From contig NW_024067666.1 of NCBI RefSeq assembly GCF_009389715.1, positions 1,095,001 to 1,159,000 on the forward strand: a DNA stretch of 64,000 bases, in the 5' to 3' direction. This document shows, in pieces, positions 34,738-47,192 of the stretch. Position 1 is the first letter of the stretch. Each line of letters starts with the position of its first letter. Source of the DNA: Phoenix dactylifera. Its lineage: Eukaryota > Streptophyta > Magnoliopsida > Arecales > Arecaceae. The notes beneath the pieces are model-generated. The model was not told the DNA's origin and did not search any database. It was given only the letters and a program-made list of their open reading frames with translations. Position numbers and translations under genes: made by a program.

Positions 34738-36362
34738 CTAGAATGCATCAGGATCCTTGAAGATATCTCCCCATAAAGATAAAAACTTAGAGGATGATCC
34801 TCTAAACCACATTCCGAGTTTCCTTCTTGCATAATAGGTAATACTAATTTGTCTCCACCAAGGTGCTTCAGAGCCAATGGTTAGTTTCCAAGCCCACTTG
34901 GCAAGCAGGGAGAGATTCATGTTCTTAATACCTTTTAATTCCAACCCTTCTCCTTTCTTCTTTATGCAAACAGTGTTCCTGTTCACTAAATGGTGGAATC
35001 CACTAATTGTCGGGAGAGCAATTAGGATCGCATTAATTCCAGTAATTCTACCTCCAATATGGATAGTAGATTTTCTTTCCATAAAGCAAGTCTTGAAGAG
35101 AGTTTATCAAGAAGAGGCAACCAACATTGCTTGGTTAACTTTTTATGGCTCAGTGGGAGGCCTATGTAGATGAAAGTGTGCTTGCTCCTTTTGCAGTTCA
35201 ACATGGTAGTCTTCCTCCATATTAATGCACTCTTATTGAAATTAATCTTCAAGATGGATGCACTCTCGAAAGCAAGCAGAATTATCTTAACTGCCAAACT
35301 ACTGTCTTCTTTTCTGGCACAAAATAGTAGCATATTATCTGCAAATTATAGGCTTCTTATGTTCTTCAATAAGACCAATGACCCCTGGCTTGCTGTAGGA
35401 ATGAAGCTTGCATATCGGTTACAAGAATGAAGAGGGCGGGAGATAGCATGTCGCCTAGTCTCAAATTTTGTTTACTTTGGATCTACTTCCCATGCATGCA
35501 TGCCATTGGCAAGAATAGCCATCAAAGAGGAAGATAGGAGAGTGTGAATCCAGGAGAGCCATTTTACTGGGAATCCTCTAGCCTACATCAGAGAAAGGAA
35601 GAAGTCCCATTTAAACTTGTCAAATGCCTTTTCAAAATTCAATTTGTATAAGATGCCTTTACACCCAATTCTTCTTGCAGTAACCAAGAACTTCATGTGC
35701 ACCTAGAAAGTTTTCCATGATAGATCCACGCCAAACGAATGCAGATTGTCAATCATCCATCAGGAATGAAAGAAACTTTACTAATCAAGAGGCCAAAATT
35801 TTTGTGATGATCTCATAAAGATTGTTAAGAAGATTTATTGGGTGAAAGTCCTGAACAGCGAGAAGCAAGTCCATAAATCCTAGTCGGACACCGAATGGGG
35901 TACCATCCCGAGTGTCAAGACAGACCGTTTTGTCATTGTTTCACCATCTCAATCGGCACGTCTTAGAATATTTCCTATCCCAAGTATCATAATAGGATGC
36001 GATGGCATCGCATCCCGTTCCATGGACAAATTAGAGTAGCATTGTACCATGGAATTTAAGACCTTGATGAGAAAGCCATCTTTCTTTAGAATAAGCATCA
36101 AATATGTAAAATTGAATCCGGATAAGTCCGCCTTAAGCTTGTGAAAGTCATCCAATAAAGTTACCAAATCATCTTTAACAAGGGTTCGGTAATTTTGGAA
36201 GAAGATGAACGAGAAGCCATCAAAATCTGAAGCCTTAGTACTTCCAATAGAGAAAAAGTTTGCTTGATTTCCTCTAAAATAGAAAAGTGGTCCTCCAGTG
36301 AGATGAGATCTATAGAAGGTGCACAACTGCTTGGACACCAGTTCAAAGGATGCAATTGGCAA
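34738..36362 (-). pseudogene. Degenerate LINE reverse transcriptase
   Basis: On the minus strand 36362-35949 encodes GSTKASDFDGFSFIFFQNYR, matching the LINE motif GSDKAPGPDGF..FFQ at the start of the reverse transcriptase. 35333-35022 encodes SASILKINFNKSALIW and YIGLPLSHKK (thumb region), and 35082-34738 the part after it (SLLAKWAWKL). Many stops and shifts; no endonuclease found. Older than the neighbouring truncated LINE and in the opposite direction. Confidence 0.82.
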
Positions 36363-36878
36363 GCTATAAATCAGTTATATAACTATATATTTTGTGATTT
36401 GATTGCAATGCTCAAATACTGAATCTCTATGCAGAACATTAGAAGATAACCTACCATGTATCTCCTCTATAGTCTATATAACATATTTTTTCTTATGGGA
36501 AAGATTCTGTCAATCACTATCTATTGGTGGCCAGGTCAACTCTATCCTTTCTTCTATCCTTGCACACAACCAGTCATTTTCTTGCACACCGTTTACCCAG
36601 TTAAACATAAAATTGCAATCGAAATTAGCAGTTGGGGATAGAATATAATTTTTAGTCAGATTAAACTAAGTATAAAAAAATAGCCAATCTAGAGGCCAGA
36701 TCTTAATTCCTATTAAATATGTTCCTCTATCTATTATCACATGTAGCTACTTGAAATCATAGATAGTTGTGGAAATCAGATAGTTTCCATTTATTTTCAA
36801 CTTTATTTACTCAAAAGGCAGAGCTTATTGATGCTGCAGCTTATGATTGCGTAAGATCATAGTGCATGCCATATCCTA
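36363..36878. other. Intergenic between LINE and MULE
   Basis: AT-rich, nothing recognised. Confidence 0.5.
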
Positions 36879-37360
36879 TATTTTTATGGGTGGTTCTATA
36901 TACACCCCCCCTATTGCTCAGGACACCCCCCAAAAATTAAAAAAAAATTAAATACTCTCTACACCCCCCCATTTGCTAAGGACACCCCTAAAAAATTAAA
37001 AATTCCTAAATTACCCCCCACCCTCCCCACCCCCTCACCTAAATTGCTCTCTACACCCCCCAAACCCCCTCCCCACCCCGCTCTTCCCCTCCAAAACACC
37101 CGCCGGCTTCTCCCTTCCGCCCAAAAAACCTCGCCTCAAGCACCTCGCCGGCGGCCAAACCCCCTCCGTCTCCCTTTGAACTGTTCCGCCCAAAGCACCT
37201 CGCCAACGCCCAAAACCCCCCCGTTCCCCCTTCTCCCTCTCGTCGCCGGCATTCTCCCGATCTCCGACCACCTCGCCGGCTTCTCTCGGAACCACCTCCC
37301 CGGCCATCTCCCGAGCAACGAGCACCTCGCCGGCGCCTCCACGACCACCTCGAGGTAGCT

Positions 37361-37388
37361 CCCCCCCCCCCCCCCCCCCCCCCCCCCC
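37361..37388. repeat. Homopolymer C28
   Basis: 28 consecutive C after a GC-rich stretch in the MULE; the minus strand is a G28 run. The length may be affected by assembly. Confidence 0.9.
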
Positions 37389-38079
37389 GCCTCCCCAAAT
37401 CGTTCGGCATTGGTTCTTTGAACCAGTGCCTTCGGTTCGGCCCCATGGGGCCGACCCGCTGCATGGGGCCGACCCAATGTATCTTGGTCCCCATGGGGCC
37501 GAATCCAAATTTTTTTTTTTTTTTTTCTGTTGCTAGACTAAGGATTATTTTTATTCCCAAATTTTAGCCTAGATCACATCCTTAGGGTGAATTGGATACC
37601 CAACATCAAGGACAAGTTTTTCATTACTAGATTAGATAGTAATTTGAGAAGTAGGGATAATTTAGAATCATTATCATATAGCATTAACATGGTGCATCCA
37701 AATATGATGATCTTGTTACCTTCATCGATGTCATTCTTGATCTTGGAATGATTATCTCATATCAAATGCTCTATCAAATAATAAAACCACAACATTAGTT
37801 AACGAACAAAAACTAAAAACAAAAACTAAGAACTGCGGCATAGTTTTAGGTAAAGTCTATTATTGAGTTATGTCTTGAGTTTACGAGTCGTATACTTTTG
37901 AATTATCATTTATGTATGCAATTGAAGTAACATTGAATTACTTATCACAAAACCCAATCATGTAGATTCCAAGAAGTAACTTGTTTCTTTTTTGGCTTGT
38001 TTTATCATTTATCATTTATGTATGCAATTGAATTATTTTCTTTGATATAGCCTAACATTGAATTTCTATATTTTCAGAC

Positions 38080-38295
38080 ATGGATCCCGGTCCCTCCAGA
38101 GTTAGACCTACGGCGTCAGCTAGGAGACGTCGTGCTAGGATTGCTTCTCCCGAGACGAACACCTTCCATATACCATTTGGCGAGATCACTATCACGTTGG
38201 ATGATGTATCCGCCATTTTAGGGATACATATAAATTCGCTAGGATTGCTTCTCGTAAGTTGTAAATTCGCTTGTGTAATCCAGTACAAATTCTGA
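38080..38295 (+). pseudogene. Plant mobile domain (PMD) gene fragment in the MULE
   Basis: Opens with MDPGPSRVRPTASARRRRAR and continues with ETNTFHIPFGEITITLDDVS and AILGI, the diagnostic core of the plant mobile domain found in MAIN-like proteins and many MULEs. It stops soon after this core, so only about 60 residues of the much longer domain remain. The start at 38080 directly follows a probable acceptor (TTTTCAG). Confidence 0.8.
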
Positions 38296-38394
38296 TCCAA
38301 TTATACTCGATTCGGTTGTAGCATAGCCCTACATATAAAATAATTTATCACCAAGAATTAATGAATCAGAGGATCTGTTCGGCACAAAATTCAG

Positions 38395-38650
38395 CACGGC
38401 ACGCGATTTGGCACCAGAAGCCTTCTGTTCGGCTGCACAGTGCCGAACAGAAGGCTTCTGTTCGGCTGCACAGAGCTGGACATAACCCTTCTGTTCGGCT
38501 GCACAGTGCCGGACAGAAGCCTTCTGTTCGGCACTGTGCAGCCGAACAGAAGGCTTCTGTTCGGTTGAGGGTTGCCGAACAGAAGGCTTCTGTTCGGCAC
38601 TGTTCAGCCGAACAGAAGCCTTTTGTTCGGCGATCCAGTGCCGAACGGAG
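38395..38650. repeat. Palindromic GCCGAACAGAAG array
   Basis: About seven TTCTGTTCGGC and five or more CCGAACAGAA copies alternate at roughly 32-bp spacing, giving repeated palindromes such as GCCGAACAGAAG next to CTTCTGTTCGGC. All frames on both strands stay open as a consequence (for example repeated AEQKPSVR or PNRSLLFG), which is a by-product, not coding evidence. Confidence 0.9.
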
Positions 38651-39000
38651 CACGAACCGTGAAAAAAAAAATTTCGAAACAAGGTGGAACACGTACCTTT
38701 GCGGCCGATTCTTCGTCCCAAATCACTAGTTGCTTGTCCATGCTTCGAATGGGGCTTAAATCTCCTTCAAAGATCGCCTAAACGATGTAAATGGATCGAG
38801 GGGTTTAAGGGGGGTTTGAGGGGTGTTTTTTTTTTTCTTTTCAAAACGAAACGGAGGAGGAGGAAGGGGGGGTGTACTGAGAAAATTTCAAGGGCAATAT
38901 GGTAATTACACTAAAGGTTAGTTTGGGTATTTTTTTTTTGGTTTTTGGGGGGTGTCCTTAGCAATAGGGGGGGTGTATATAGAACCCCCCTATTTTTATG

Positions 39001-39503
39001 TGTTGAGAGATTTAAGACCCTCATAAATTGACACTTAGGCATGTCCATGCGATGAGATATTGCATTGCATGCCATATTGCATTACCTTTTATGGTAAACT
39101 ACTTTTTCTCATGTAAGGCTTGATATACTGCGCCAACCCACCTTTTTTTTAAAAAAATTGAATTTTTGGGGTTTACTAATTAGGTGACATTCGATTAGAA
39201 AACTTTTCTTTAGGCCCTTTTTTTTATGTCACCTGCTTATTATTTTGAGTCATTTCTTCTCTTAACCAGTTTAGGTCTCCATTGGTCCGATTTTTTTAAT
39301 TCTCTCATTTAAATCCTTTTTTTCACTTGATTCATTCATGGTTATTATCTTGAATCATTCTTGACTTGTTTATACCATCATGCGCATGATTCAAAAATAA
39401 ATGGAGGAAGATGAGGGAAGTATTGCTGTTCTCCTTCGTATCCCCATAGGCTTTGAGGTTTAGTGGTTAGTTAACGAAGAACTTTTTTTGATCAAATCAT
39501 GTT
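39001..39503. other. Intergenic between MULE and Copia element
   Basis: AT-rich, nothing recognised. TACAT at 39504-39508 is the left Copia target duplication. Confidence 0.5.
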
Positions 39504-39508
39504 TACAT

Positions 39509-39974
39509 TGTTAATTGTAAAAATAACATGCTAAAATTTAGAATCACATAATTACCGTATTCAAGTTTGAGAGATATACCTGCGAAAGACATATTGAATA
39601 CGTTCTTTAATCACCTGGAATAATAGCGGCTGGATCTTCCCTTCCTTGCTCCTCACAAAAGATAGCCATCAATGGGGCAAGCTATCAACCATATGGAGAG
39701 GAGAGGGGGACCTAGCCTATATATAGGAAACATAGAGGAGCCTTCCCATTAAAGGCTCCAAAACCCTAATTGGATTTTCTGGCCTACATACCAAAAGTAT
39801 CACAATAAATAGGACTCAATCCTATACATCCAAGGTGCACCAAAGCCCATAAAACAAAATGACCACATCATATTGGGCTTAACCATAGTACCATTCTGAG
39901 CCATACGTCTAACCCGTTTTATAAAACAAAAATACGCAATCAGTGTAAGCCCATATTTTGAAATTATTCTAACA
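39509..39974 (-). repeat. Copia 3' LTR
   Basis: 466 bp, next to the purine tract at about 39975-39985 (CTCCCACTTGG on the plus strand). Few differences from the 5' LTR at 57972-58439. Confidence 0.9.
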
Positions 39975-40570
39975 TTCTCCCACTTGGGCGAACACGGATT
40001 GTCATATTAATTTAAAAACTTTGTTTTGAAAACGACTCTCGGGTTAGACTACAAAAGTGGCCACATATATAGCTCAAATGATAATCACCTTGGATACATG
40101 ATCCGGTCCAACAAGAACATCAACATTGAGCATGGAAGTCGTTACACCATTTAATCGATGTAAGACCATTCCACAGCTACAAATGCTAACATCCTTATCG
40201 ACATGGATCCCCATCCTCCAACCAATGTGGTAGTATGCAGTATGAACTTAGCACCAAAATGTGATCAAAGGTGTGCTAATTCATATCGGTCCTCGTAAAT
40301 GCTTCAAAAGAAGCCACATGTCTCAAAAGAGACTCACATCATGTCTTTATGCATTATATCTTGAGATCAAAATGATATCATAATAAAAGACTTATGTGAA
40401 ATGCATGCTCAAACATAATTATAATTTCTGTGCACAAAATACATAATTATAAATAGGAAGATAAATATTTTTATAATTGGAAGAGGTTGTACCCGAAGCA
40501 TATGGGTTGCCTACATACCCTGTAAAAAGGATCAAGCCAAAATATAGTTCTTTTACATAAATAACTCCCA

Positions 40571-42000
40571 CTAATCAAAAATATCAAAGGTTTCCACAAT
40601 GCCCATATTAGCAATATGTGTCTTAAAGACTTTCGTTGCGAGTCCCTTAGTCAATGGGTCTGCAATTATTGTTTTTGTATTTATATGCTCTATTTTTGTC
40701 TGCCATTCTTTAACTTTATCTCTGACCACCAAGTACTTGATGTCTATATGCTTAGAGCCACATGAACTCTTGTTATTCTTTGAAAAGAATACTGCTACAC
40801 TATTATCACAATAGATGGTAATTGGTCTCGAGATGGAATCAACAACTTTCAGTCCTGAAATAAAATTCCTCAACCAAATGGCTTGGACTGTAGCTCCATA
40901 ACATGCCACAAATTCAGCCTGCATGGTAGAAGAAGCCACTAGAGTTTGCTTAATACTTTTCCAAGAAATAGCACCATCAGCCATCATAAAAATATAACCT
41001 GAAGTTGACTTCAGATTATCTTGACATCCTACAAAATCAGAATCTGAGTAGCCTACCACCTCAAGATGATCTGTATGCTGAAAGATAGGCATATAACCTT
41101 CAGTCGTTTTCAATAATCTCAAAACTTTCTTAGCTGTTTTCTAATGCTCTTGTCCTGGATTCGATTAAAATCTACTAAGGACACTCACTGCATAGGTTAT
41201 GTCTGCTCTAGTGCAAACTTGAGCATACATCAGGCTCCCTACAGTCTTGCATAGGGTATGTTTTTCAAATATTCTCTTTCAAGTTCATTTCTTGGACACT
41301 GGGCTTTGCTAAACTTATCCCCTTTTTTACTATAGGTACATCACCAGGTGCACAGTTTTGCATATTGAACCTTTCTAGAATGCGTCATATGTATGTCTTT
41401 TGCGAAAGTCCCAACAAGCCATGATCTCTATCACGCTGTGCAAAAGAAGCTTCCCCAAGATCTTTCATTTCAAAATTAGTAATGATATTTTCCTTGTCTC
41501 ATGAAGTAACCCTAAGTCACTACTAGCAAGTAAAATATCATCCACATACAAAACAAGAAAAATGAATTTTCTCCCACTGATCTTGAGATAAATGCATTGG
41601 TCCACTGTATTTTCAACAAAACCAAGAGAAGTCACAACTTAATCAAATTTCAAATATCATTGTTGGGATGTTTGCTTGAGCCCATATATAGATTTGTTCA
41701 ACTTACACACCAAATTTTCCTTTTAAGTCTAACTTGGATTTGTAAACCCATTTGCAACCTATGGTGTTAACATGTGGTAGAAGCTCAACAAGTTTCCAAA
41801 CTCTATTTCTCTTCATAGAAAACATTTCATCTTCTATAGCATTCAGCTATTTATCTGAGTCAGGTCTTGTTAATGCTTCTTTAAAAGGGACGGGATCAAT
41901 GTTACGCCCAATATTAAAATCACTCGCTAGTAAATAGAAAATATAGTCATTAGGCAGGGCAGACATTCTTTCTTTTTGTGGTCTCCTAACTTGTGGTTCA
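40571..42000 (-). pseudogene. Copia reverse transcriptase and RNase H
   Basis: 41122-40571 is an open frame of 183 codons for the Copia RNase H region: GYSDSDFVGCQDNLKSTSGY, WKSIKQTLVASSTMQAEF, DNSVAVFFSKN, KHIDIKYLVVRDKV and ADPLTKGL. Upstream, about 41200-42000 keeps reverse transcriptase pieces (for example around 41530-41560, on the minus strand the D-D catalytic strand context and LASSDLGLL) but with several stops and shifts. Not functional. Confidence 0.85.
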
Positions 42001-42198
42001 AAAAACTAACTCAACCACTATTGGAGGAGGAACGTGAGGCTCTTCTTGATGCCCACGTTCTTCATGAACTGTGGCAATCAGTTGAAAAATAATTCTTTCT
42101 TGTACAACAAAAATTGAAACCACAACTTGACTCGGTTCTGTAAAAGTTTTCCTTAATACAGAACTCCCACTAGTACCAAGTACAAGAAAGAAATTTTT

Positions 42199-43213
42199 TC
42201 ATAATGGACTCAATAATTCTGGTGTCATGATTAGGACTATAGAACTTATAGCCCTTTGATCTATAAATTCTGGTGTAGATTTGGGGTCTAATTTCTTTTC
42301 AGTAGGATTATAAATCCTAACCTCAACTGGGCAGCCCCAAACTTTAAAATGGGCTAAATTGGGTTCATAGTCTTGTCTACAATTCAAAAAAAGTTTTTTC
42401 AACAGCTTTACTAGGAACCTTTTTCAAAATATATACGACAGATTTTAATACTTCACCCCATAAGAATTCTGGCAAATTTGTTTTACTAATCATACTGCTA
42501 ACCTTATCCTTCAGAGTCCGATCATACTTTTCAGAAATACCATTTTGCTCAGCTATTCCTGGCATTATGTATTAAGAAACTATCCCACATTCTTGTAAAA
42601 ATCTCGCAAAATCATCCATGGTCTGACCGAACTCATCATACTTACCATAGTATTCACCACAACGGCCAGATTTTACAATTTTAATACACTTCCCACATTG
42701 TTTTTCTATTTCCATTTTAAATATTTTAAATTTCTCAAGAGCGAGAGATTTATCATTACTCAAGTAAACATAACTATAATGCGAGAAATCATCAATGAAG
42801 GTTATGAAGTATTTGTTCCCACATATAGTAGAAAGTAACGGTCCACTAATATCGATGTGAATAAGATCCAAAAGAACCATCGCTCCTAGTGGATATCTTC
42901 CTTATAGTTTCAGTCAGTTTTTTTCTAATACAATCTATGTAAGTGTAAATATCTGAAAAATTCAGAGAGGGCAGAATGTCAGCTTTCATCAATCTTTCCA
43001 TTCGCTCCTTTGAAATGTGCCATAAATGCTTATGCCACAACACAGAAAATGGATGTTTATTGATGGCTTAAAATATGTCAGTTGCATCAAAACCAACAGA
43101 GGCTCGATGACCAGATCTTTCGTTCCAAGCAATTGGGGAAATTGCATTTTGCCATTAATAGTAGGTATAGTACAGGCCTTATTGCAGGTGACTATATCAT
43201 GAAATTGGACCAT
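42199..43213 (-). pseudogene. Copia protease end, GAG-pre-integrase and integrase
   Basis: On the minus strand 43043-42846 encodes WHKHLWHISKERMERL, the integrase zinc region. 42880-42572 encodes DLIHIDISGP and YFITFIDDFSHYSYVYL with the first catalytic Asp. 42565-42377 encodes [20 protein letters not shown] with the catalytic Glu region. 42402-42199 holds VWGCPVEVRIYNP. At least one stop and frame changes interrupt it. Confidence 0.85.
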
Positions 43214-43355
43214 AAAACGACCATGCTAGCAGGTTCATATTGAATGTCATGGTTGCCAAAGGAGATAGGGCATGCCAATAAACTGTAGTAAGACTTGTGG
43301 AGTCCGCCACATATTTAGGACATATCAATTAGCTGTAGTAGTCCTTGTTGTGGGA

Positions 43356-44061
43356 TGGGGTTCCCAGTTTAGTCCCACATCGGCTAATCAGCGGAAAGGT
43401 CTGTGCCTTATAATGAGGAGGCCTAAAACCTTTCCTCACGAGGCGCCTTTTATAGGACAAAACCGTGAGGGTAGGGGGCAACCTCCGCGGACCCCCACGC
43501 CGTCAGGGCTCGGGACTGTCAATGGGACTGTCATTGGGCTCCGGCCCTGGGCGACCTCCCGCAGACCCGAAGCGGCAATCCCAGAGCGGACAATACCTCG
43601 GGAGGGACGCAGATACTTTCCCTGCTCGGCCGGTGTGTGGGCTGGTGTCGGGGTTCCGACCCCACATCAGATGGCGCTAGAGGAAGGGCCCCGGCCACGC
43701 ACAGACCTTCCCACTGGGGGGCTGTGTTGTGGGATGGGGTTCCCAGTTTAGTCCCACATCGGCTAATCAGCGGAAAGGTCTGTGCCTTATAATGAGGAGG
43801 CCTAAAACCTTTCCTCACGAGGCGCCTTTTATAGGACAAAACCGTGAGGGTAGGGGGCAACCTCCGCGGACCCCCGCGCCGTCAGGGCTCGGGACTGTCA
43901 TTGGGACTGTCATTGGGCTCCGGCCCTGGGCGACCTCCCTGGGCGACCTCCCGCAGACCCGAAGCGGCAATCCCAGAGCGGACAATACCTCGGGAGGGAC
44001 GCAGATGCTTTTCCTGCTCGGCCGGTGTGTGGGCTGGTGTCGGGGTTCCGACCCCACATCA
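43356..44061. mobile_element. TRIM-2: LTR retroelement with a 55-bp interior
   Basis: LTRs at 43356-43669 (314 bp) and 43725-44061 (337 bp) run TGTTGTGGGATGG to CCCCACATCA. Flanked by the 5-bp duplication GTCCT (43351-43355, 44062-44066). The 55-bp interior starts GATGGCGCTAGAGGAAGGG (possible primer site, tRNA not assigned) and ends with a G-rich CTGGGGGGCTG (possible purine tract). The second LTR has an extra tandem GGGCGACCTCCCT unit. It sits in the Copia gag-pol region. No coding capacity; open frames in it are chance. Confidence 0.88.
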
Positions 44062-44066
44062 GTCCT

Positions 44067-44907
44067 CATGGAGTCTTCTATGATTTCAGGACATATTAAA
44101 GATGTTGGATGAATCTTGACAAAAATGTTGAGATGAGTTGATCTTTGTATTGGTTATGAAAAGGTCACATATTACTTTCTCTAATGTTTTGATTCCTTAA
44201 AAATTAATTTCAAGTTTGAACCAACTTAGGGGCTTTATTGTTTCAGTAAAAGGCTTGACCAAGATGGGGAGTCTGGAGCAAGTCTTCTTTCTTCAAAATA
44301 TTTTCTATTCTTTTTCCTTTTTCTGCACCCAACCAGCCTAAATTTGCTTCAAGTTCTACATGCATATAGCCTCAACTATAGAAGAAGCCACCAGCCTGAA
44401 TAAGGGTTTCTGGTTCAACTTAGCTCAGATTTGATTATACTGGCTCGGTCTGCTCTTGAAGCAGCCCCTATAGTCCCTTTCCGATGCTCAAATCAATCTC
44501 TTAATTGTCTATAAACATGCTGTCTCAGCTCTTATAGAGCCCTCAGCTTACTAACCGTGACCAGTCTACTACTAAGTGCAGATTTTTGATCAGCAAGTTG
44601 GTCTGTTGCTCACATCACTCCATCCATTGCTGCTAAGTATGGATCCGTGATCAGCGGGCGGTTTATTTTCCATATCAGTTCAACTGTTGTTTGATTCCAG
44701 AAACCCATCATCATTTTTTTTAACTTGAAAACCCTCATTAACTTCTGCCTAGAAAAGCCTAATGCTTATCGACACTTTCAGAATTCCCCAATAAAACCTA
44801 GTAGATGAGCTTGGGATCTATCTGTTTGCCTACATAAAACTTAAACCATTACTTGACTATCAAAATTGAAATCGAAGCCTAGCTCATGACTTGAGAGGAT
44901 CTGCAGA
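44067..44907 (-). other. Degenerate Copia gag/protease region
   Basis: Lies between the gag start (45093) and the protease/integrase part. Decayed sequence with no long frame. Assigned to the Copia element by position only. Confidence 0.5.
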
Positions 44908-45093
44908 TTAGTGAAGAGGTGCTGAAATTATTAGTGCATCAGAGAGGTCGTAGCTCGGTGCTGCTCCTCTAAAGCACAATCTAAACCCAAGAAAACCCAG
45001 TGCTATTTCTATGCCTCGTTTCCATCTCACATAATTATTTCCAGTCAAGGTTTCAACGGCAGACATTTGGCTTGATAGGGAAGAGGCATTCAA
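44908..45093 (-). pseudogene. Copia gag start
   Basis: 61 codons starting MNASSLSSQMSAVETLTGNN, then YVRWKRGIEIALGFLGF, the typical N-terminus of Copia gag (target of the gag-polypeptide domain). Ends at an early stop. Confidence 0.75.
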
Positions 45094-45839
45094 AACTACA
45101 GAAACAACATATTTTATTTAATATCATCCAAATATGATGCATGCAATCAATGGATGATAACATATCTATCTAATCAACTTGGGCTATTAATTAGATAGTC
45201 CGTAATCAACTTGAAAAACATATAAGTCTAATTACGGTAAGAGCCTTGGTGCATCATTGTAAAGTCATCTTTGGGCTAACAATACAACACACTATAAGGT
45301 ACTCTTAAGACATATCATGAAGCCAATTAACAAAGTCACATCAGCTTTCGAAACACCATCGTCTTTGTGCAGAAGAATGATTCTAGGCTAATGCAATCCC
45401 GTTAATCACTTCATGTCATTTTTTTTCTAAATCATCATACACAATAACACCTTCGGGCAAGATATTGCATGCAATAATCTAGAAAAATGCAATGCTACCC
45501 TTTTTTTTTGAGAAAATCAGATAAATATCAGTGAATGTGCCACTTTGGTGGCTACCACGCACTTCAATTTCAAAATATTCTCTTAATGAAAAAATAAGGA
45601 TAGTCTTTATGCCCAACAAATTTTAATCACAAAATAATAGTTATGTGACAAAATCATAACCATTAAACATGCTATAATCATAATAAAAAACACATGTGAT
45701 TTAAACAAAAAATGTTAATCACAAAATTCAAAGCATATATGGCAGCAAGAAATGTTCAAAATTTAACAATTTAATAATTAATATACATGAGGGCCTAATT
45801 CAAAATATTTAGTTTTTAAACAATAATTAAATGGGTTTC
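45094..45839 (-). other. Copia leader interior, left of CACTA 2
   Basis: AT-rich DNA before the gag start, continuous with 57343-57971 once CACTA 2 is removed. No gene seen. The TAA at 45840-45842 and 57343-57345 is the CACTA 2 target duplication. Confidence 0.55.
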
Positions 45840-45869
45840 TAACACTACAAAAGAAAGGATATCTCCCGG

Positions 45870-46170
45870 CACTTTTTTTGGTCTCTCCCGACGCTTTTAA
45901 GCGTCGGCGAATTCCCAGCCCACGCATCGCAAAGCGTGGGTCAGACGTCGGGCAGGTGGGCGTGGGTCGGGTTTAACCCGACGCGTTAAAAAAGCGTCGT
46001 CGCTCTATGCCGACGCTTTTAAGCGTCGTTCATTTTATACAAACCCGACGCTTAAAAGCGTCGGCGTACTTGAACTGACGCTTCCCACCGTATTTTGTGT
46101 TGGACTATGCCGACGCTTAAAAGCGTCGGTTTATGCTACTTGAGCGACGCAATAAAGCGTCGTTAAACAT
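45870..46170 (-). repeat. CACTA 2 subterminal repeat array
   Basis: About six units such as CCGACGCTTTTAAGCGTCGG, some imperfect, between 45885 and 46165. Probable transposase-binding sites by analogy with CACTA ends. Confidence 0.85.
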
Positions 46171-47192
46171 CAAACCTATGGGTTGCGAACTAAGACCTTG
46201 ATCCACTGTCCAATACCGCCCTACCCACCAAAATTACCCTTTCACATGCTTGCATCCTCCGCGGTTCACTCTCGCAGACACCTCCACTTTTATTGATTTC
46301 AAACAACCAGCCAACGAACCATAGGAGATTATTTCTTCCTTTTATTGAAATTTTGCAATAATAGAAATACTACAGTATGGCCTGGATATCACAAATTTGA
46401 AATATTAAAACATCTTCTGCGCACACATAAATAGGATAGGATGGCATATATCTGATCCTTTCCAAACCCACCTTATCTAATAAGCCACCCCTTTTTATAT
46501 TAGATTACTTAATTGTAATCCTGAATGGTCCATCATCCTGATGAGTAAAACCCATAATTTGTTAAGTCTTCGGATATACCTTGGCCGCTGACCAGAACTC
46601 TGGTTTCCACCCTCAAGGCCTTGTCACCCTGATTTCTATTCTGTTCTCTGAACAAATAGTAATTGAAGCAAGATTAATCACATAGGTAGAATTGTTACTG
46701 AAAAGACTAATTACCTCCAGATTTAGGCTACCTGCAAAAAACAAGAATACAGCTCATCTGTCCCAAACGTTTCTATAAAGCCAGAGTGCTGAGAGTACAC
46801 TACATAAGATCAGTTTGTCCGGCGCGAGACAAACGTATCACTTGGTTTTTTTTTTTTTTTTGGTACAAAAAAGTATCATTTGGTTGAAGAGACATAGTTT
46901 GCCAAGAAGCACATCCATCATGGAGGCTAGACATGGAAAAGCAAGCACGTGTTACCTTAAAAACTAAGATTTACCAACAATCAGTGCAGCAGTAGCTCTG
47001 TTCCACTGCTTCCAACACTAATTATAACAAGGTATGCATTTCTACACCACTGGGATTAGTAAGATAGAACAAGAAGTTCAGTACAGATGACACAAAACAT
47101 TTAGTCTACGAATAAATAAACCATCAAAGTAGCTTCCAAAAATTCCTGTGGCTTACTTCCACAGCTTACTTCCACTGCAACACCCCCCATGC
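46171..47192 (-). other. CACTA 2 interior, end side
   Basis: No exon recognised. A T18 run lies near 46844-46861. The part next to 47192 is probably the 3' untranslated region of the captured LEUNIG-like gene. Confidence 0.5.

Larger units (their letters stand above)
36889..38990. mobile_element. MULE-like DNA transposon, non-autonomous
   Basis: 2.1 kb with terminal inverted repeats of about 45 bp (GGTTCTATATACACCCCCCC, then TATTGCT and AGGACACCCCCCAAAAA). Flanked by TATTTTTATG at 36879-36888 and 38991-39000, a 10-bp direct repeat close to the 9-bp duplication of Mutator-like elements. It carries no transposase that I can see. Inside are a GC-rich leader-like part (about 37040-37360), a C28 tract, a plant mobile domain fragment and a palindromic repeat array. 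Confidence 0.75.

Noticed and set aside
38329..38729. Open frames on both strands with repeated peptides
   Set aside because: A consequence of the palindromic repeat array, which happens to lack stops in all phases.
43272..44112. Two similar frames of 127-159 codons
   Set aside because: They are the two LTRs of TRIM-2; similarity reflects LTR identity, not a duplicated gene.
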